Part shown: in pieces, positions 35,801 through 47,621 of the stretch
Layout: the number at the start of each line of letters is the position of its first letter
How positions within the stretch are numbered: position 1 is the stretch's first letter
Origin: Membranipora membranacea
Taxonomy: Eukaryota > Bryozoa > Gymnolaemata > Cheilostomatida > Membraniporidae
Assembly (NCBI GenBank): GCA_914767715.1
Contig: OU612068.1
Location: forward strand, 22,628,001-22,692,000
Direction: 5' to 3'
Length of the DNA stretch: 64,000 bases
Made by a program: the position numbers and the translations under genes
Notes under the pieces: generated by a model
The model's database searches: none
Told to the model about the DNA's origin: nothing
The model's input: the letters and a program-made list of their open reading frames with translations, nothing else

Positions 35801-36272
35801 TCATCTTCGTCTACGCTGCCTTTATGGAGCTTGGTGTCGTCAATGTTTTCAACAGAAAATTCAGATTTGACAAAGCGACAGCTGGGGTAAAACAATTTAA
35901 GTCATTTGCTGTGTTATAAAATGAGCCAATCATAGGCAATCTTGTGAGACTGAATAAGATTCACAATCATTGCAAACATTGTACAAAGGTTTTAGGGGCT
36001 TGAGTAAGCATGGTAAATGTATTTTGAGCTTGACGTACGTAACGATAGTTTTTGTTTCATTTTAGACATCTTTCTTCAAGAGGAGCCCCCCTGCAAAGGT
36101 TGTGGATAAAGTTGCCAGAATTTTCTTCCCGTCAGCTTTTGTTTTATTCAACATCATCTACTGGTCTTATTACCTGACAGTCTCTCAGTACAATTGGGAT
36201 CACATGGCCCTCATCAGAAAGATTTTTAAAGAAAATGAGGTGTTATACCAAAACACTACAATTGAAGGCTAA
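32806..36272 (+). CDS. Cys-loop ligand-gated ion channel LGIC-C, complete
   Basis: Nine exons: 32806-32867, 32988-33109, 33418-33571, 33803-33934, 34169-34251, 34498-34671, 35049-35202, 35685-35886, 36066-36272; 429 aa. There is a signal peptide (about 1-18) and an extracellular domain with KVWLPDVGFSNS (loop A region). The Cys-loop is C164-x13-C178 (CDMQFEYYPMDTQIC) and a loop-C pair follows (KC...YSC). M1 is IPLLLIVLISFIGLFID. M2 begins right after MPAR (R294), M3 is LWTCLIFVYAAFMELGVVN, and M4 is FFPSAFVLFNIIYWSYYL. The M3-M4 loop is only about 25 aa. PAR before M2 indicates an anion channel of the glycine/GABA/GluCl group, yet 9' is S303 and 13' is N307. An intron splits the PAR codon, unlike A and B, where M1 and M2 share one exon. 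Only the 83-nt Cys-loop exon is the same size. Ligand unknown. Confidence 0.9.
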
Positions 36273-36389
36273 CTTTGAATTTATTTGTAGGGTAGCTATT
36301 TAGAATAATGATGAACATCAAATATATTTAGGAGTTGTGTCCCTTTCTATATACATTTTTTATTGGACCAAATATGGCAGGTGCTATAG

Positions 36390-36785
36390 TAGCCTGTCTT
36401 GTCAAGCTTTGTTCGGTGGGGGGGGGGGGGGGGGGGGGGAACAAAGCTTGTCAACTCTTGCATGCTCGACTGTCGAGCAGCCGATAATAAATATTGTCTT
36501 CTCTTTCAATCGAGAAGATAACTCCTCCATCACACTAATCAAATTGTATAGGAATGTATACAAATTGATTAGTGTGATGAAGGAGTTATCTTCTCGATCG
36601 AAAGAGAAGACAATATTTAATATCGGCTGCTCGACTATACAATTTGATTAGTGAGATAAAGGAGTTATCTTCCCGATCGCAAGAGAAGGCAATATTTAAT
36701 ATCGGCTGCTCGACAGTCGAGCATGCAAGAGTTGACAAGCTTTGTTCCCTCTCCCCCACCGAACAAAGCTTGTCAAGACAGGCTA
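36390..36785. mobile_element. MITE family C, 396 bp, with 9-bp duplication
   Basis: Flanked by perfect direct repeats GTGCTATAG at 36381-36389 and 36786-36794. The ends are TAGCCTGTCTTGTCAAGCTT and its inverse. Inside, a second inverted repeat (GCATGCTCGACTGTCGAGCA) and CTTCTC/GAGAAG stretches make nearly the whole element a hairpin. A block of about 100 bp on the right arm is duplicated (36559-36655 and 36656-36718, partial). A run of 22 G sits at 36418-36439. A 9-bp duplication is typical of Mutator-like elements, but the superfamily is not proven. Confidence 0.85.
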
Positions 36786-36980
36786 GTGCTATAGTTGATT
36801 GAGATGACTTTTTAAATGGTTCCTGAATACAAGACTTTTCCTTATTTACCATGGTATGTCTCTGCTGTGCACTTCAGATAAAGATTATTTGTCAAGATCA
36901 ATTTATTCTTACAGTTTAATCTATTTTCTAATATCTTTTGATGCATCATGGGAAGAATTTTGTGGAATTATAATGAAATC

Positions 36981-36986
36981 AATAAA
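36981..36986 (+). other. Candidate polyadenylation signal of LGIC-C
   Basis: This is the first AATAAA I noticed after the LGIC-C stop, about 710 bases downstream. If used, the hairpin MITE would be part of the 3' UTR. Confidence 0.3.
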
Positions 36987-38115
36987 ACCTTTAACAAACA
37001 AGGCAGCATAACAGCTGAGGGTTTCTGACCTGCAGATATAATTTTATTAAAGCTGCCATGCTTCACATGTGTGATTTCCTCACAAATGGACCACAGCGAA
37101 TTCTCTTTTGTCCTTAGAACTACAATAAAGGATTTTGATTATTTTTAGGCATCAGTAAGTATTCTCAAAACATTGTAGAATAGCGACTTACTTTTAATGG
37201 TATCTCAGTCTAGTGCCCTGGGTCAGTGCAATATATTGTATTAAAAGATTATAAATAGTATCGGCAGCTTTTAGGTTTTTGCTGCCATTCAGTGAAGTTA
37301 AATGCCTAAGGATATCAATAAAGTTATCAACTCATAGTGAATAAAGGAGCAAATCATGTGGTTCATTATGTTCAAATAGGAACAATACAATAAATTATAT
37401 TAAATTTTGTCCACGTAAGGTTACCAATGTAAACATACTCTAGCTAGTCAAACGAAATACCACATAACATAGCTCTACAGCTCTTAGAAACAATAATTTT
37501 ATTTTCGTCGTCAGTCTACTCAATATAACCTGGGGAGATTTGTACCAGGCTCTAAGTGACAGTGTCGCAATTGCAAGTGAGTAACTCTCAAGGTCAATCC
37601 TAAAAACTGGAAAATGCTTACTATCGATCTTATGGTACCTGCCAGTCAGTGTCACGTGTTTGTGTAAGCTTTAATCTTTGATTCATTCACGGCAGCTTTT
37701 AGAGTTTGGTTGAGGTAAAAAACTATTTGGTATTGGTCAGGGTCCTTTTTTTTATCCGTGGGTGCAAAGTGCTCTTTGATGCCACGTGCGAAGAGATGAC
37801 TTGTTTGACCAGAGAGGATGGGATGCCCTCCAACTCTCCCTGGTTTGACCTTATGATGGCTTACATTATTTTATAAGAATTTCATAACAAGTTTGTCTGA
37901 CCGCTGGTTTTTGCTCAGGGTATGGGATATTGATTTGAAAATAATATGAAACTTATTACTATTCAATGCCCCTTTCAGTATTTCAAGATTCGGCTGTTTG
38001 GCAATCCTATCATATCAGGTTTGAGAGATGCAATTTTCTTAGAATCATCTTGTTGTTCAGATACTAAATGGTCATCTATTACCATTTTATAGTATTTTGT
38101 TATTTAAGCAAAACA

Positions 38116-38238
38116 CTAGAACAAGTTGGTTCCCTCTGTTGTGGCGGAGGGGTATTGCAAATGTCAGGTATTGAGGCGCCGCGGTATCGACTTTATCAAT
38201 ATCCCTCCACCATCACAGAGGGAACAAACTTGTTCTAG
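38116..38238. mobile_element. Palindromic MITE family B, copy 2 (123 bp)
   Basis: Starts CTAGAACAAGTTGGTTCCCT and ends AGGGAACAAACTTGTTCTAG. GGCGGAGGGG and CCCTCCACC inside also pair. It matches 21672-21785. Flanks GCAAAACA and GCAAATAC are only a weak candidate duplication. Confidence 0.8.
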
Positions 38239-38743
38239 CAAATACTATATGGTAATACAGCCATTTAGAATCTATGATACAACCAGACTCATATAAGTAC
38301 ATCACATACCGAGGCAAAACGGTTATCAGCCAACCGGGGGCCAGTGAGGGGAATTGCTACAATTTTTTTCGAATGAAAATGTCAGCAGTCAGCTGATGAA
38401 GCATGTTCTAAAACCAATGAAAAGTCTTTTCTTATACTTCTCATATCATATGTTGACTAGACTGAGCCCCCAGAATTTTGCCCCCTGCCTGACTTACCCC
38501 CGGGGAACTATCAGCAAATCTTACAAGACATCAACAATAATGGTCTTGGACCTGTCAACCACACACAGCTCTCATTCCCAAAACATACTATTCTACACCG
38601 TTCTGTATTACAAGAAACTTATACATGGACAATTCTCATGTCTACTTGTTGACAAGTGTGCATATTGCATGCATCACAATTGTAAATTATTTCTTATTTA
38701 GCACATTACGCATTATATTCTGTTGGACTGAGGAGTGAGAAAT

Positions 38744-41266
38744 ATGCCATCAGGATTGATACCGGCTCACTATGGGGCTCCCAGACATTACAGCTTACCA
38801 TCAATATACCCAGCCAAACCTAAAGATCTGGTTACAGTCGGTCATTGTGACAGACTCAATCTCTTCTACATCCGTGAGCCGCAAACTACCAATTATAACA
38901 AGGAGAACCTGAGACGGGTCGCTCTTATGAGGTAAGCTCCATTATAAAATCCCAACACTTAAAATATAGGCAACATTGTTCATGAAATTCCAAACCATTT
39001 TTATGCCTATACCAAAGACGGTACGTGACTTTTGAGATGTAGTCTGAACTTGGGCCACATCAAGGTGTTTTTGCCTGTCCGATTCATAGTAATATAAAGT
39101 GATATTAAATATTACTATGTTCCTGCTTATTTTGGTCTGATACGACAGTCTTGTTGAGCCAGCCAGCGACCATTTTTTGTGGTTAGGTACCAACAGAATG
39201 TCTAGTCGTCCTGGGATGTAGCTTGTTTAAGCTCTCAAACTGTGGCGTGAATGCTGGTAGTTGCATGGTTGATAATACAATAGAATGCTACTACTAGCTA
39301 GGATATAGCATTTTACAGCAACTGAGCGCTTATATCTTTTTCAATCCGGCTTAATAGCATAGTCATGAAAATAGTTTGCGTCGGCGTGGGGGTAAAGGAA
39401 ACAAACAGCATGGTGTCAAGATCAATGTGGCACCAGCTTATCTAAACTTAGCCATGCGTGACGCTCAAGGAAAAAGAATCACTAGAAAAATGTGAAAATA
39501 CCAAGGTCAGGGACACAAACACTTTCACCTCAGCGACAAGAGAGATCATGTGAAAGATTTAATTTGAACTCTCGTGTCCTTACCTGAAATAACATGTTGT
39601 TTTTGTATTAGGAGCATAAGGTGACAACGGGTGAGATCACACTTCCACGCATTCTCAGGCTGTTTCCATACTTTGGTTACTTCCTACGGCTTTGTCGGCA
39701 ACCCTGAGCAAACCCTGGACCTGGGAGTTCCAACACCTGGGACCCTTTTGCAATCCTAATCCATGTGAAATTCATAATTATAATGATTAGCTGGTGAGCA
39801 CCCTGACTTTCACGGCTGCTCTTGTCTGGATAGAGTGTTCATAATCCCGTATAACCTAGTGCACCATTCGGTATCTTCAATATTGCAACAACAAGTTTTT
39901 CCAGGTGCAGAATAATACAGGGAGCATGGCAGCCAGATCAAGTTTGATCCATTAGCCGGCATTTCAAGAGGCTCTTATTTTACTGGTAAGCTGCGGCTGC
40001 ACCTCGCGGGGGCGCAACACAAGATGTAGGAAAATCGGACCAAACTTGATCTAGGGGGCAGCCATGGCTAAGTGGTTAAAATGCGAAGATTAGGATAAGT
40101 AATTGGGGCCTGTTAGGAAGGGTTCCAACTTTGGTAGGTTCCTGTGCTACAACAGAAATAGGGATTTAGACTTGCAACAAAAAATCTCTCACATGGTGTC
40201 ATATTCTATCTATTGGCAAGTGTGAGATTGATGATACTATTCCCGTTACATCAAAGAGCTGTACCATACACGGTCACATGGAGAATAAACCAATTTTGAT
40301 CCAGTTTGTCTGCATCTGGAATTGCTTCCCCAGTGGAAGGGAGAGCAAACCCGTATGCAGGCAAACTGGATCAAACTTGGTCACATGGGACTGTACTATA
40401 GTCTACCAAAATAACTGCTGTTTAGTCTATGTTACATCCCCTTCTAATGCGTTTTTCAGCATTCAACAATAGTCCATTCCACATCATGTATATATTGTAA
40501 ACAATGTTATACTACATATCTGCCATCACCATCCATGGAGAAAATGGAGATAACAATAAACCTAAATAAACACGCACAACTATATGAGCAGTGAAAGTGC
40601 TTCATTACCACCTGTATACCAGCGTCACTAGGTTGTCAACCTCCTGTTACGCAGCAAGTTCACTTGGTCAGTGCAGTATTAAGAGTTGCCTATCCTTGAC
40701 TGGAGTGGGGAGGCAACTCAATCATGCAGGTTGTCTGTTATAGACATAAACTTATAAATACTTAGTAGTGTTTACAAGTTTATGGCTTTAGACCATCCCA
40801 GAGAACAACATTGATATTTTTAGTACAATACAAATGACAAGTTTTCAGCTGTTGGAATGTCAGGAGTGTAGCCTGGCCGGCATAGACACTCCAAACTATC
40901 TGAGAGAAAGTTCTTGCAACCTTCGGATGACCTAAAAAAATCATTTTCATTTCCTCTCCATACTTAAACTTTCAATAAATATGAAAAAAACACAGAAGGA
41001 CTTTGTTACTCCATATTTGCAGGTACCGTCGAGTTAAGCCAGACACTATTGAGATCGAAGGAATGCATGTACCTCAGTCTATGAGAGGTCATGGGGTCAG
41101 CAGTGCTTTAGCTCGTGAGACCCTCAAACACATGTCTCGTCAGAACGTATGGGTGGATGTCAAGTGCCCCATAACACAGCATTACATTAAAGAAAACCAG
41201 TGTGCAGACTACGTTAGATCGATGGTAAATCCTATAGCGCTGAAAAGGAGCAAAACAGCTTTATGA
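38744..41266 (+). CDS. NATD1-like GNAT N-acetyltransferase
   Basis: Two exons, 38744-38931 and 41023-41266, joined in phase, give 143 aa. Residues from about 27 on follow the small Yjdj/NATD1 acetyltransferase fold: VTVGHCDRLNLF (strand), ALMRYRRVKPDTIEIEGMHV, then MRGHGVSSALARETL, which holds the RxxGxA acetyl-CoA loop, and VDVKCPITQHYIKENQ, matching the conserved C-terminal YxxKEN region. By family it should bind acetyl-CoA; substrate and cell role are unknown. The N-terminal 25 residues (PSGLIPAHYGAPRHYSLPSI) are extra relative to vertebrate NATD1. The intron of about 2.1 kb holds two MITEs and a SINE fragment. A valine codon (GTG) upstream is in frame, but the ATG at 38744 is the first eukaryotic start in the exon. 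Confidence 0.82.
39936..40056. mobile_element. Palindromic MITE family A, copy 5 (121 bp)
   Basis: It has an 8-bp direct repeat GGCAGCCA at 39928-39935 and 40057-40064, and inner ends GATCAAGTTTGATCC and GGACCAAACTTGATC. The 8-bp duplication supports hAT mobilisation. In the acetyltransferase intron. Confidence 0.85.
40058..40150 (+). repeat. tRNA-derived SINE fragment
   Basis: GCAGCCATGGCTAAGTGGTT carries a perfect polymerase III A box (TGGCTAAGTGG). About 50 bases later GGTTCCAACTTTGGT is a decayed B box. The pairing needed for a cloverleaf is lost, so it is not a functional tRNA. The family A MITE copy 5 inserted into its 5' end and duplicated GGCAGCCA. Confidence 0.6.
40282..40379. mobile_element. 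Palindromic MITE family A, copy 6 (98 bp)
   Basis: Direct repeats TCACATGG at 40274-40281 and 40381-40388 (10 bp GGTCACATGG if end ambiguity is counted) flank arms TTTTGATCCAGTTTGTCTGC and, inverted, GCAGGCAAACTGGATCAAAC. Confidence 0.8.
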
Positions 41267-44200
41267 CAATTGACAGTATAACCGTTGATCACTTCATTAT
41301 ATGTTGATCATAGAACAAATTAGCAGAATTCCATGTAACCTGGGATTCCCAGTTGTTATTGACGTGATAAGCATGGTGATTTAACTGGGAACTTCAGATA
41401 ACTGCATTTTGGGATACTCATTGACGTCAGGGAGAATGGAGTCCAAGTCCTTATGACTTGAGACTATCCTATCATCAAACAGCTTTTTTTCTGCATGTAA
41501 TATTGTTTATTTGTGAGACTGTCCGATAGAACAGATGCAGATGTTTAAAAATTTACCAGCCAGCAGGACAGTTATTGCAAATTCTTACATTTTTTCCATA
41601 CTAAATTAGATGACTTACTGTTCTTTGTTTGATGACTAAAACTACCATGGTCGATCTCCAAAAACAATACTTATCACATTCGTTTTGTATTTTTATAATA
41701 TTTCATTTTTATATAACGACTAATCCACAGCTATGCCTTCATAAAATTTGAACAGCGGTGCAGTGATAGTGTGATTGTTTTAGAGCATAATCTCAAGTTG
41801 TAAATTTGAGTATACATTATAAATTTGACTTATCTCCCTTGGCCAGGTTGTTGGTATTGGCATGTTATTATGAACCATATCCCCATCAGATTGAGCACTT
41901 CTCTATCTTTGCTACCTTGCTATTCCGGTCAGTTTGCTATGTCACAAATCCGAACTGTTAATGTGAGAGGTATCAATTAATCAGCGCTGACGTGTTAGAT
42001 GTTTATGGTACACGACCCAAGTGTTTACTACAGGGTAACACCGACCAGTATGACCACTTTCTGCTCATACCAATGTCTTGAATGACTAGTCTACTTAGCT
42101 GAAGTTCGAACGAATGACGTATTAGTTGTCCTTCACTTTAGGAGAGGGAGTCATATATGAACATCGAGAGTGTGAAAAAATTTTGTTATCTTGATTTTGA
42201 TGTTGTGATATAAACCAGGGCTCTCAACCTGGGAGGATCTAAAACCTGAGTTTTGCAAATACCGTGTTGCACGTGGCATTTCAAAGGCCTTTATGAGGCA
42301 AGAGGATGTACTTGGCTGGTAAAGCGCAGAAGATTATTATTTATAATTAATTAAATTAACACAAGTTGTAATGTGTAACTTTGAGACGAAAACCTTTATA
42401 GAATCAGAGTTGCCTTCTCCTGTTTCAAAATATGTAAAACTCCGTACAGTGTCGTTTGAGTTGAGCTAAGTGAGCTTTATACAGCAACCTCAATTGACAT
42501 TAAAAGCTGAAAGTCACAAGTTAGCCCATACTCATAATAATAGCCAAATTATGTAGCAGCATATCCCATATTCCCATATTCAATCTTCACACCGGGGATG
42601 TGATAAAACCCCCTGATTTTAAAGAACCATTTAAAAAAAACTAAATCTATTCTATAAAAACAAGCATCAACGGATAGTATACACTGTAATGCACCCTAAA
42701 ATCAATGTACTGGAGTTTTCTCCTGTTACATAACATATATGATCTATGTCATATCATGATTCCAGAATTTCAACAAGGCGGTATTTTTTGGACCAAATGA
42801 GCCATTTTTGAAATCATTATGCACAATTTGTCATATAATATAATGTAATATAATATAATATGAACACCAATGATGCGTTGCTAAACTTGTGTTTTTAAAT
42901 CTTCATCTTTTACATTACAATATATGACACAAAGGAATTTGGAGTTTGTCCCAAACTCCCTGATGACATATCATCTTTATCTCCAGCATCAGAGTTGAGG
43001 ATTGTTTCCACATGAATAATTACCGTAAGAGTACATGTTGCCTTGTCCTTCAGTTACAGATTGAGTCCCGAAAACTGAACCTTGGGTTACAACAGGAGTA
43101 AGCTACCATCATACTTTTATGTAAACAGTGACCATCAGCCTTAAATTTGTTCTGTCAATCAAAACTGCCTCTCTTATAACTTCGCTACATCATATTCTCA
43201 GTAATCACATCATGTTGGTAACTAAAGAATTACTACAAACAGGCTTTTTTGGTTTAATCCAAACAATCAACTGCTAATAAAAATATTCTATAAAAATATT
43301 CATATTTTTTAACCCTGTTATCAAAGAAGTGCGGTGATTAATTTGCTAAAATCTTAAAACAATTGACAAAGCTCCCAATATTGTCTTGTAATGTCTAAAA
43401 GAAATTTATATCAGGTAACAAATTGTAATTTCTAATCATGGGCAACTTTAAAATTTATTTATCAACATCATTTGCATTCTATCATTCTCACTTTTAATTC
43501 ACAGAAAAATTAATATACCACAACAATATTTTGGAGCGACTGATTTTCAATTTCTTTCATTGAGAAACTCTTGTAAAATTTCTGGCTTGGTAAGATAGTT
43601 CGTTATGACTTTTTTATAACCTGACAAAGTTGAGGAATTTAAAATAGGAATAATTCCTCTTCAAAACTGAATTCAATGGATTTTGCTGACACCTTCTAAC
43701 TGTCTCTACCAGACTCATAGTAATTTAAATGTTTCTACAAAAGCACCTGTTACAAATGTGAAGCCGATATTAATCTATTCTATTGTATAGCTTCTGACTA
43801 TATGGAATTTTTCTGTTAATTGCAGCATACAAAATCTTAACGTCTTGAAGAGGTAGTTGCTGACAGAAGTAAAAAAACATCAGTATAGCTATCTATCATT
43901 AAATCATTGTTTACCAGTGTATCAATATGAGCAAAAAAGTATGCGCCTGTTTTTCTATTGTTTACTGGGGAGTAGAAATTAAGTACTTGTGCTAATGATT
44001 TTGGTTAGAAATTTGGTCACGAGTGAAGGAAAACCTGGCTTGACATTTCCATCAAGACAAACTGGCCACAGTGTGACGCAGCAAATTATGGGGCTGCGGT
44101 GGAAAAATATGGTCAATGGGAAAGAGTAGACAAAATCCAACCAAAACCCACGACTATAAACTATACACACTATACACAACTATACAGTCATATAGGGGAT

Positions 44201-47200
44201 CTCAGGCTATATGTACAAGTCTATATCATCAAGGGACTGGATCTCACATTAATTAACAGCACTGGGCTAATCATAGGGACATGTCACAGCTAAGAATGAT
44301 TTCCTAATGAACAATGTTGCTTTGGGCTGGCAGACCAAGCAGCTAGACAGCTATAAGGATTTTGTCTGTTCAGTGACACAAGGTGCTCTGACATACTCTA
44401 GCTGTGACATTGATCCCGCCGTGAAATAATTACAATATTACATGAAGAACAATAGAAGGATTAAGTGGAAGTTACCAGGTATCTTTGAAATGGAAAGTTT
44501 TAAGGGAGAATAATAAATCTCTAAGCACAACAAGCCATTAATTACCCTAAAGCTCAATGACATCTCTGTTGCAATATCTCAGGGCGGCTTGGGTCGGTCA
44601 GCAGAGTGTTGGCTTTCCAAGGGTGTTGATCTGCATTTTCTGGCAAAACCAACTAAAAATAGTCATTTTCCACGAGAAATTCAAATGGAAGCTATATCAA
44701 ATCTAAGCCTACATTAATTAGCGCCTAACATACTATTATTAAGTCTTTGGAGCCTACTTGTTTTTCGAACAAAGTCGTTTTCTTCTAGCTGTAAGCTACA
44801 TGGTCTCCGTCATAAGTTACATGTCCATGAATAAAAGTCAGTGACTGAAAAACTGAAAGAATGGATGGCGATCAATTGTTTCACCAAGCAAAGTATCCCT
44901 GGAACAGAAAATTATCACCCTGGTTATTCAGGCAGGTGTTATAATATAGCTATGTTATTAAATTCTCATAATATGTCACTTAAATAATTTTTTTATTGAT
45001 TTAAATCACAGGTCTTCCCAAACAACCACGGATGTAGAATCTGCGTAATGGTTCCTAAATTATACACCTCAGACAAAAAGTATTCTAAGCCATAAATCTT
45101 TCCCTCTAAAAAATGAAAGGTGTTTATCAGATATGATTGGAAAGCATGTGTCCTTTTTCTTTTTCCAATCTAGATAACTGTGCACATGTGGCAAGAATTA
45201 CAGTTGTGCTTTCGCATCGGGGTCGCAAAAAAAGGGCAGAATTTCAGTAGATAAATGCCTACCCACCGATGTTTTTTTTCGATTCAACTCATATGAAACT
45301 TTTTTTTACCAAAACTCTGGATTAAGTTTGTTCTTTTCCCACAGTAACAATATTTTCTGATGATGGAATCAGATGCAATAAGGGTGATAATTGTCTTTCC
45401 TACGATTTCATCTATTGCCGCCAGTGCCCAGTGCCCACGATTTCACGGTGTTAATGGACACAGTAGGCCATACCGTAAACATGTTCTGGTAGCCTACAAT
45501 ACAGAACCAAAGATTATAAATAGTCATTGACAGAACTAAACCCTTGTAGCGGTTACTGATATTATGCCCGTTCACTGCATGATTGTATTCAGGGCTATTT
45601 ATGAACACTACATATGTTAGGTCATCTAGGATAATTTAAAGATTAATATTAGGTCTGTGCAATTCTGTCATCATAAATTGTGTTAACTAGCGCAATTTTT
45701 CAATCACAATTTAACAATAACAAGTTATGAATCTTGCTAATAGATTGCTTATAAAGCAGGAAATTGACGGCTAGAATAGCGTGAAGATAATTTGCAATCA
45801 GCCTAATTTTGATAAATCACGGAGCTTTCATCTCCATATTTTTAGCTGGTGGTGTAGAGTCAATACAGGCACACTTTTGACCAATCTGCAATGATCACCA
45901 TTAAAGGATAATAATAATATCAGCGACAAAACAAAGCCAGAGTAAAATGTTTAAATCCTATTTTCAGCAACAATACAGGAATAAAATACCAAGTAGTTAC
46001 AAGTGGCTGGAGTGACACTCAAGTACCTGTTTTTTTCTGGTCATATTGACAATGCTGGCGCCCACATGGAATGATACACTCTTACTTTGTACACATATAT
46101 AACGAGACATACTCTTCTTACGAAAGCTTCTGTTCTACATAGAATTAATAACCAAAAAAAAACTCAGTGAGTAATACATTTATCAATGATGATCGGTTCA
46201 AAACAGAAATGAAAACCGCGGCGCCGGCATGAGCATACCGCTATTCGACTATTTCACCTCAAAAACCAGCTCTTCAACTCAATAACGATGTCCTCTCAAA
46301 GGTCAATAGAACGCGATCACTGTATCATGAATGAGATTTCCCACAAAATATGAGTAGGCATTCGGGAGTCATGGTTAATAACTTGTTGAAAATGTTTTGT
46401 AAGTGTTAGAAGACTACAGGGGCGACGCCATAACCTGGAGCTATAAAATTTCACTACCCACCAAACTGTTCCCAGCTTTAGAAACGAGTTGACTTGACAT
46501 TGACTTAAATTATCATCCCTTTAGGCCATCAAAGGTATAGAAAGATAGAGCTGTCCCCACTGTATATACTGGCTAGAATCGGACTAAAAAGGCAAATTTA
46601 TATATAACCACATGTTTTCGCAGTTTATCTTGTAAGACTTAAAATTTTCCAGAAAATAAAAAACGCATTTGTAGTTATCCTACTGTCAGTAGTGTTACAA
46701 ACCCATGGAAAGAGTCACTTTGGAAGCCAACTAAATTCTGCTTTTAGCACTGTTCCACTGAGAGACCAAAAGTTCAAAGATGATCAAAAAATTTTTTTTT
46801 GCTTATAATGTGATTTTCCTAACTAAAAAAAAGCCATTTTCGCCTATGTTCTCACCATTTTCAATGTTATTTTTGATAGGGGAACAGGTTTTCTTAGGTT
46901 GTCTTATTTAAAGGTGACAAAGATTTTATAACATTCAGCATGCATTAATTTCAATGGCCTTCTGTACCAAAACCATCGTAAATCAACTATTTTAACCCAT
47001 CAATCAAAGATTTGAGATTTTCGCAAAGGAAGAAAATTTTCTCTTCAATAAGAGAGTAGTCAACAACTTTCAATGTATAATTTTAACTGTTGCTTACTAT
47101 TGGTGTGCAGAATTAATTATTTTAATCTCCAATATGGCAGCGCGATAGCTAACAATATTCTCTCAAGACTGCGCAACAATTCTTTGGGAAAATTTCTTTC

Positions 47201-47621
47201 TTCCTGCTTACTTTGAAAGTTTTCCCACAACTTGTTTTACTGTTTGATAATAAATTTAATCTGAATGATATATTTTTGTCATAAAAACGGGAAAAGTGTC
47301 ATGATTTACAGCGAAGGCTAGAAAGACAGCGCTGTCATTTTGGCAGCTAAAATTTTCAATTGTATTTTGTCATGCAAAGCTGTAATTAAAGTTACAAAAT
47401 CATAAAGGTCAAAAGCTTTGGGTTTATGGATCCACATTTGGCAAGAAAACAATACAAGGCCTAAGCAGGGATTAAATAGTTTAGCATTGGCTATCACTGC
47501 CTGTCATGCAATGGCTATAGCGTGTCAAAGGATATTCACAATGGTGCATTGTGTGATCTCGGCCAATCATGTGTGAGCTGGCTGGCTACCATTTTGGTAC
47601 TAAAGAGATGTGCTCATCTAG
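41267..47621. other. Gene-free 6.4 kb upstream of Dlx
   Basis: No exon, RNA gene or clear transposon was recognised on either strand apart from AT microsatellite at about 42836-42870. Long non-coding flanks are usual for developmental homeobox genes and often carry enhancers, but no specific element can be named by eye. Confidence 0.5.

Larger units (their letters stand above)
36273..38743. other. Intergenic DNA with two MITEs
   Basis: No exon is seen. It contains the family C element (36390-36785), an AATAAA at 36981-36986 that would place that element in the LGIC-C 3' UTR, and a family B element at 38116-38238. Confidence 0.5.
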
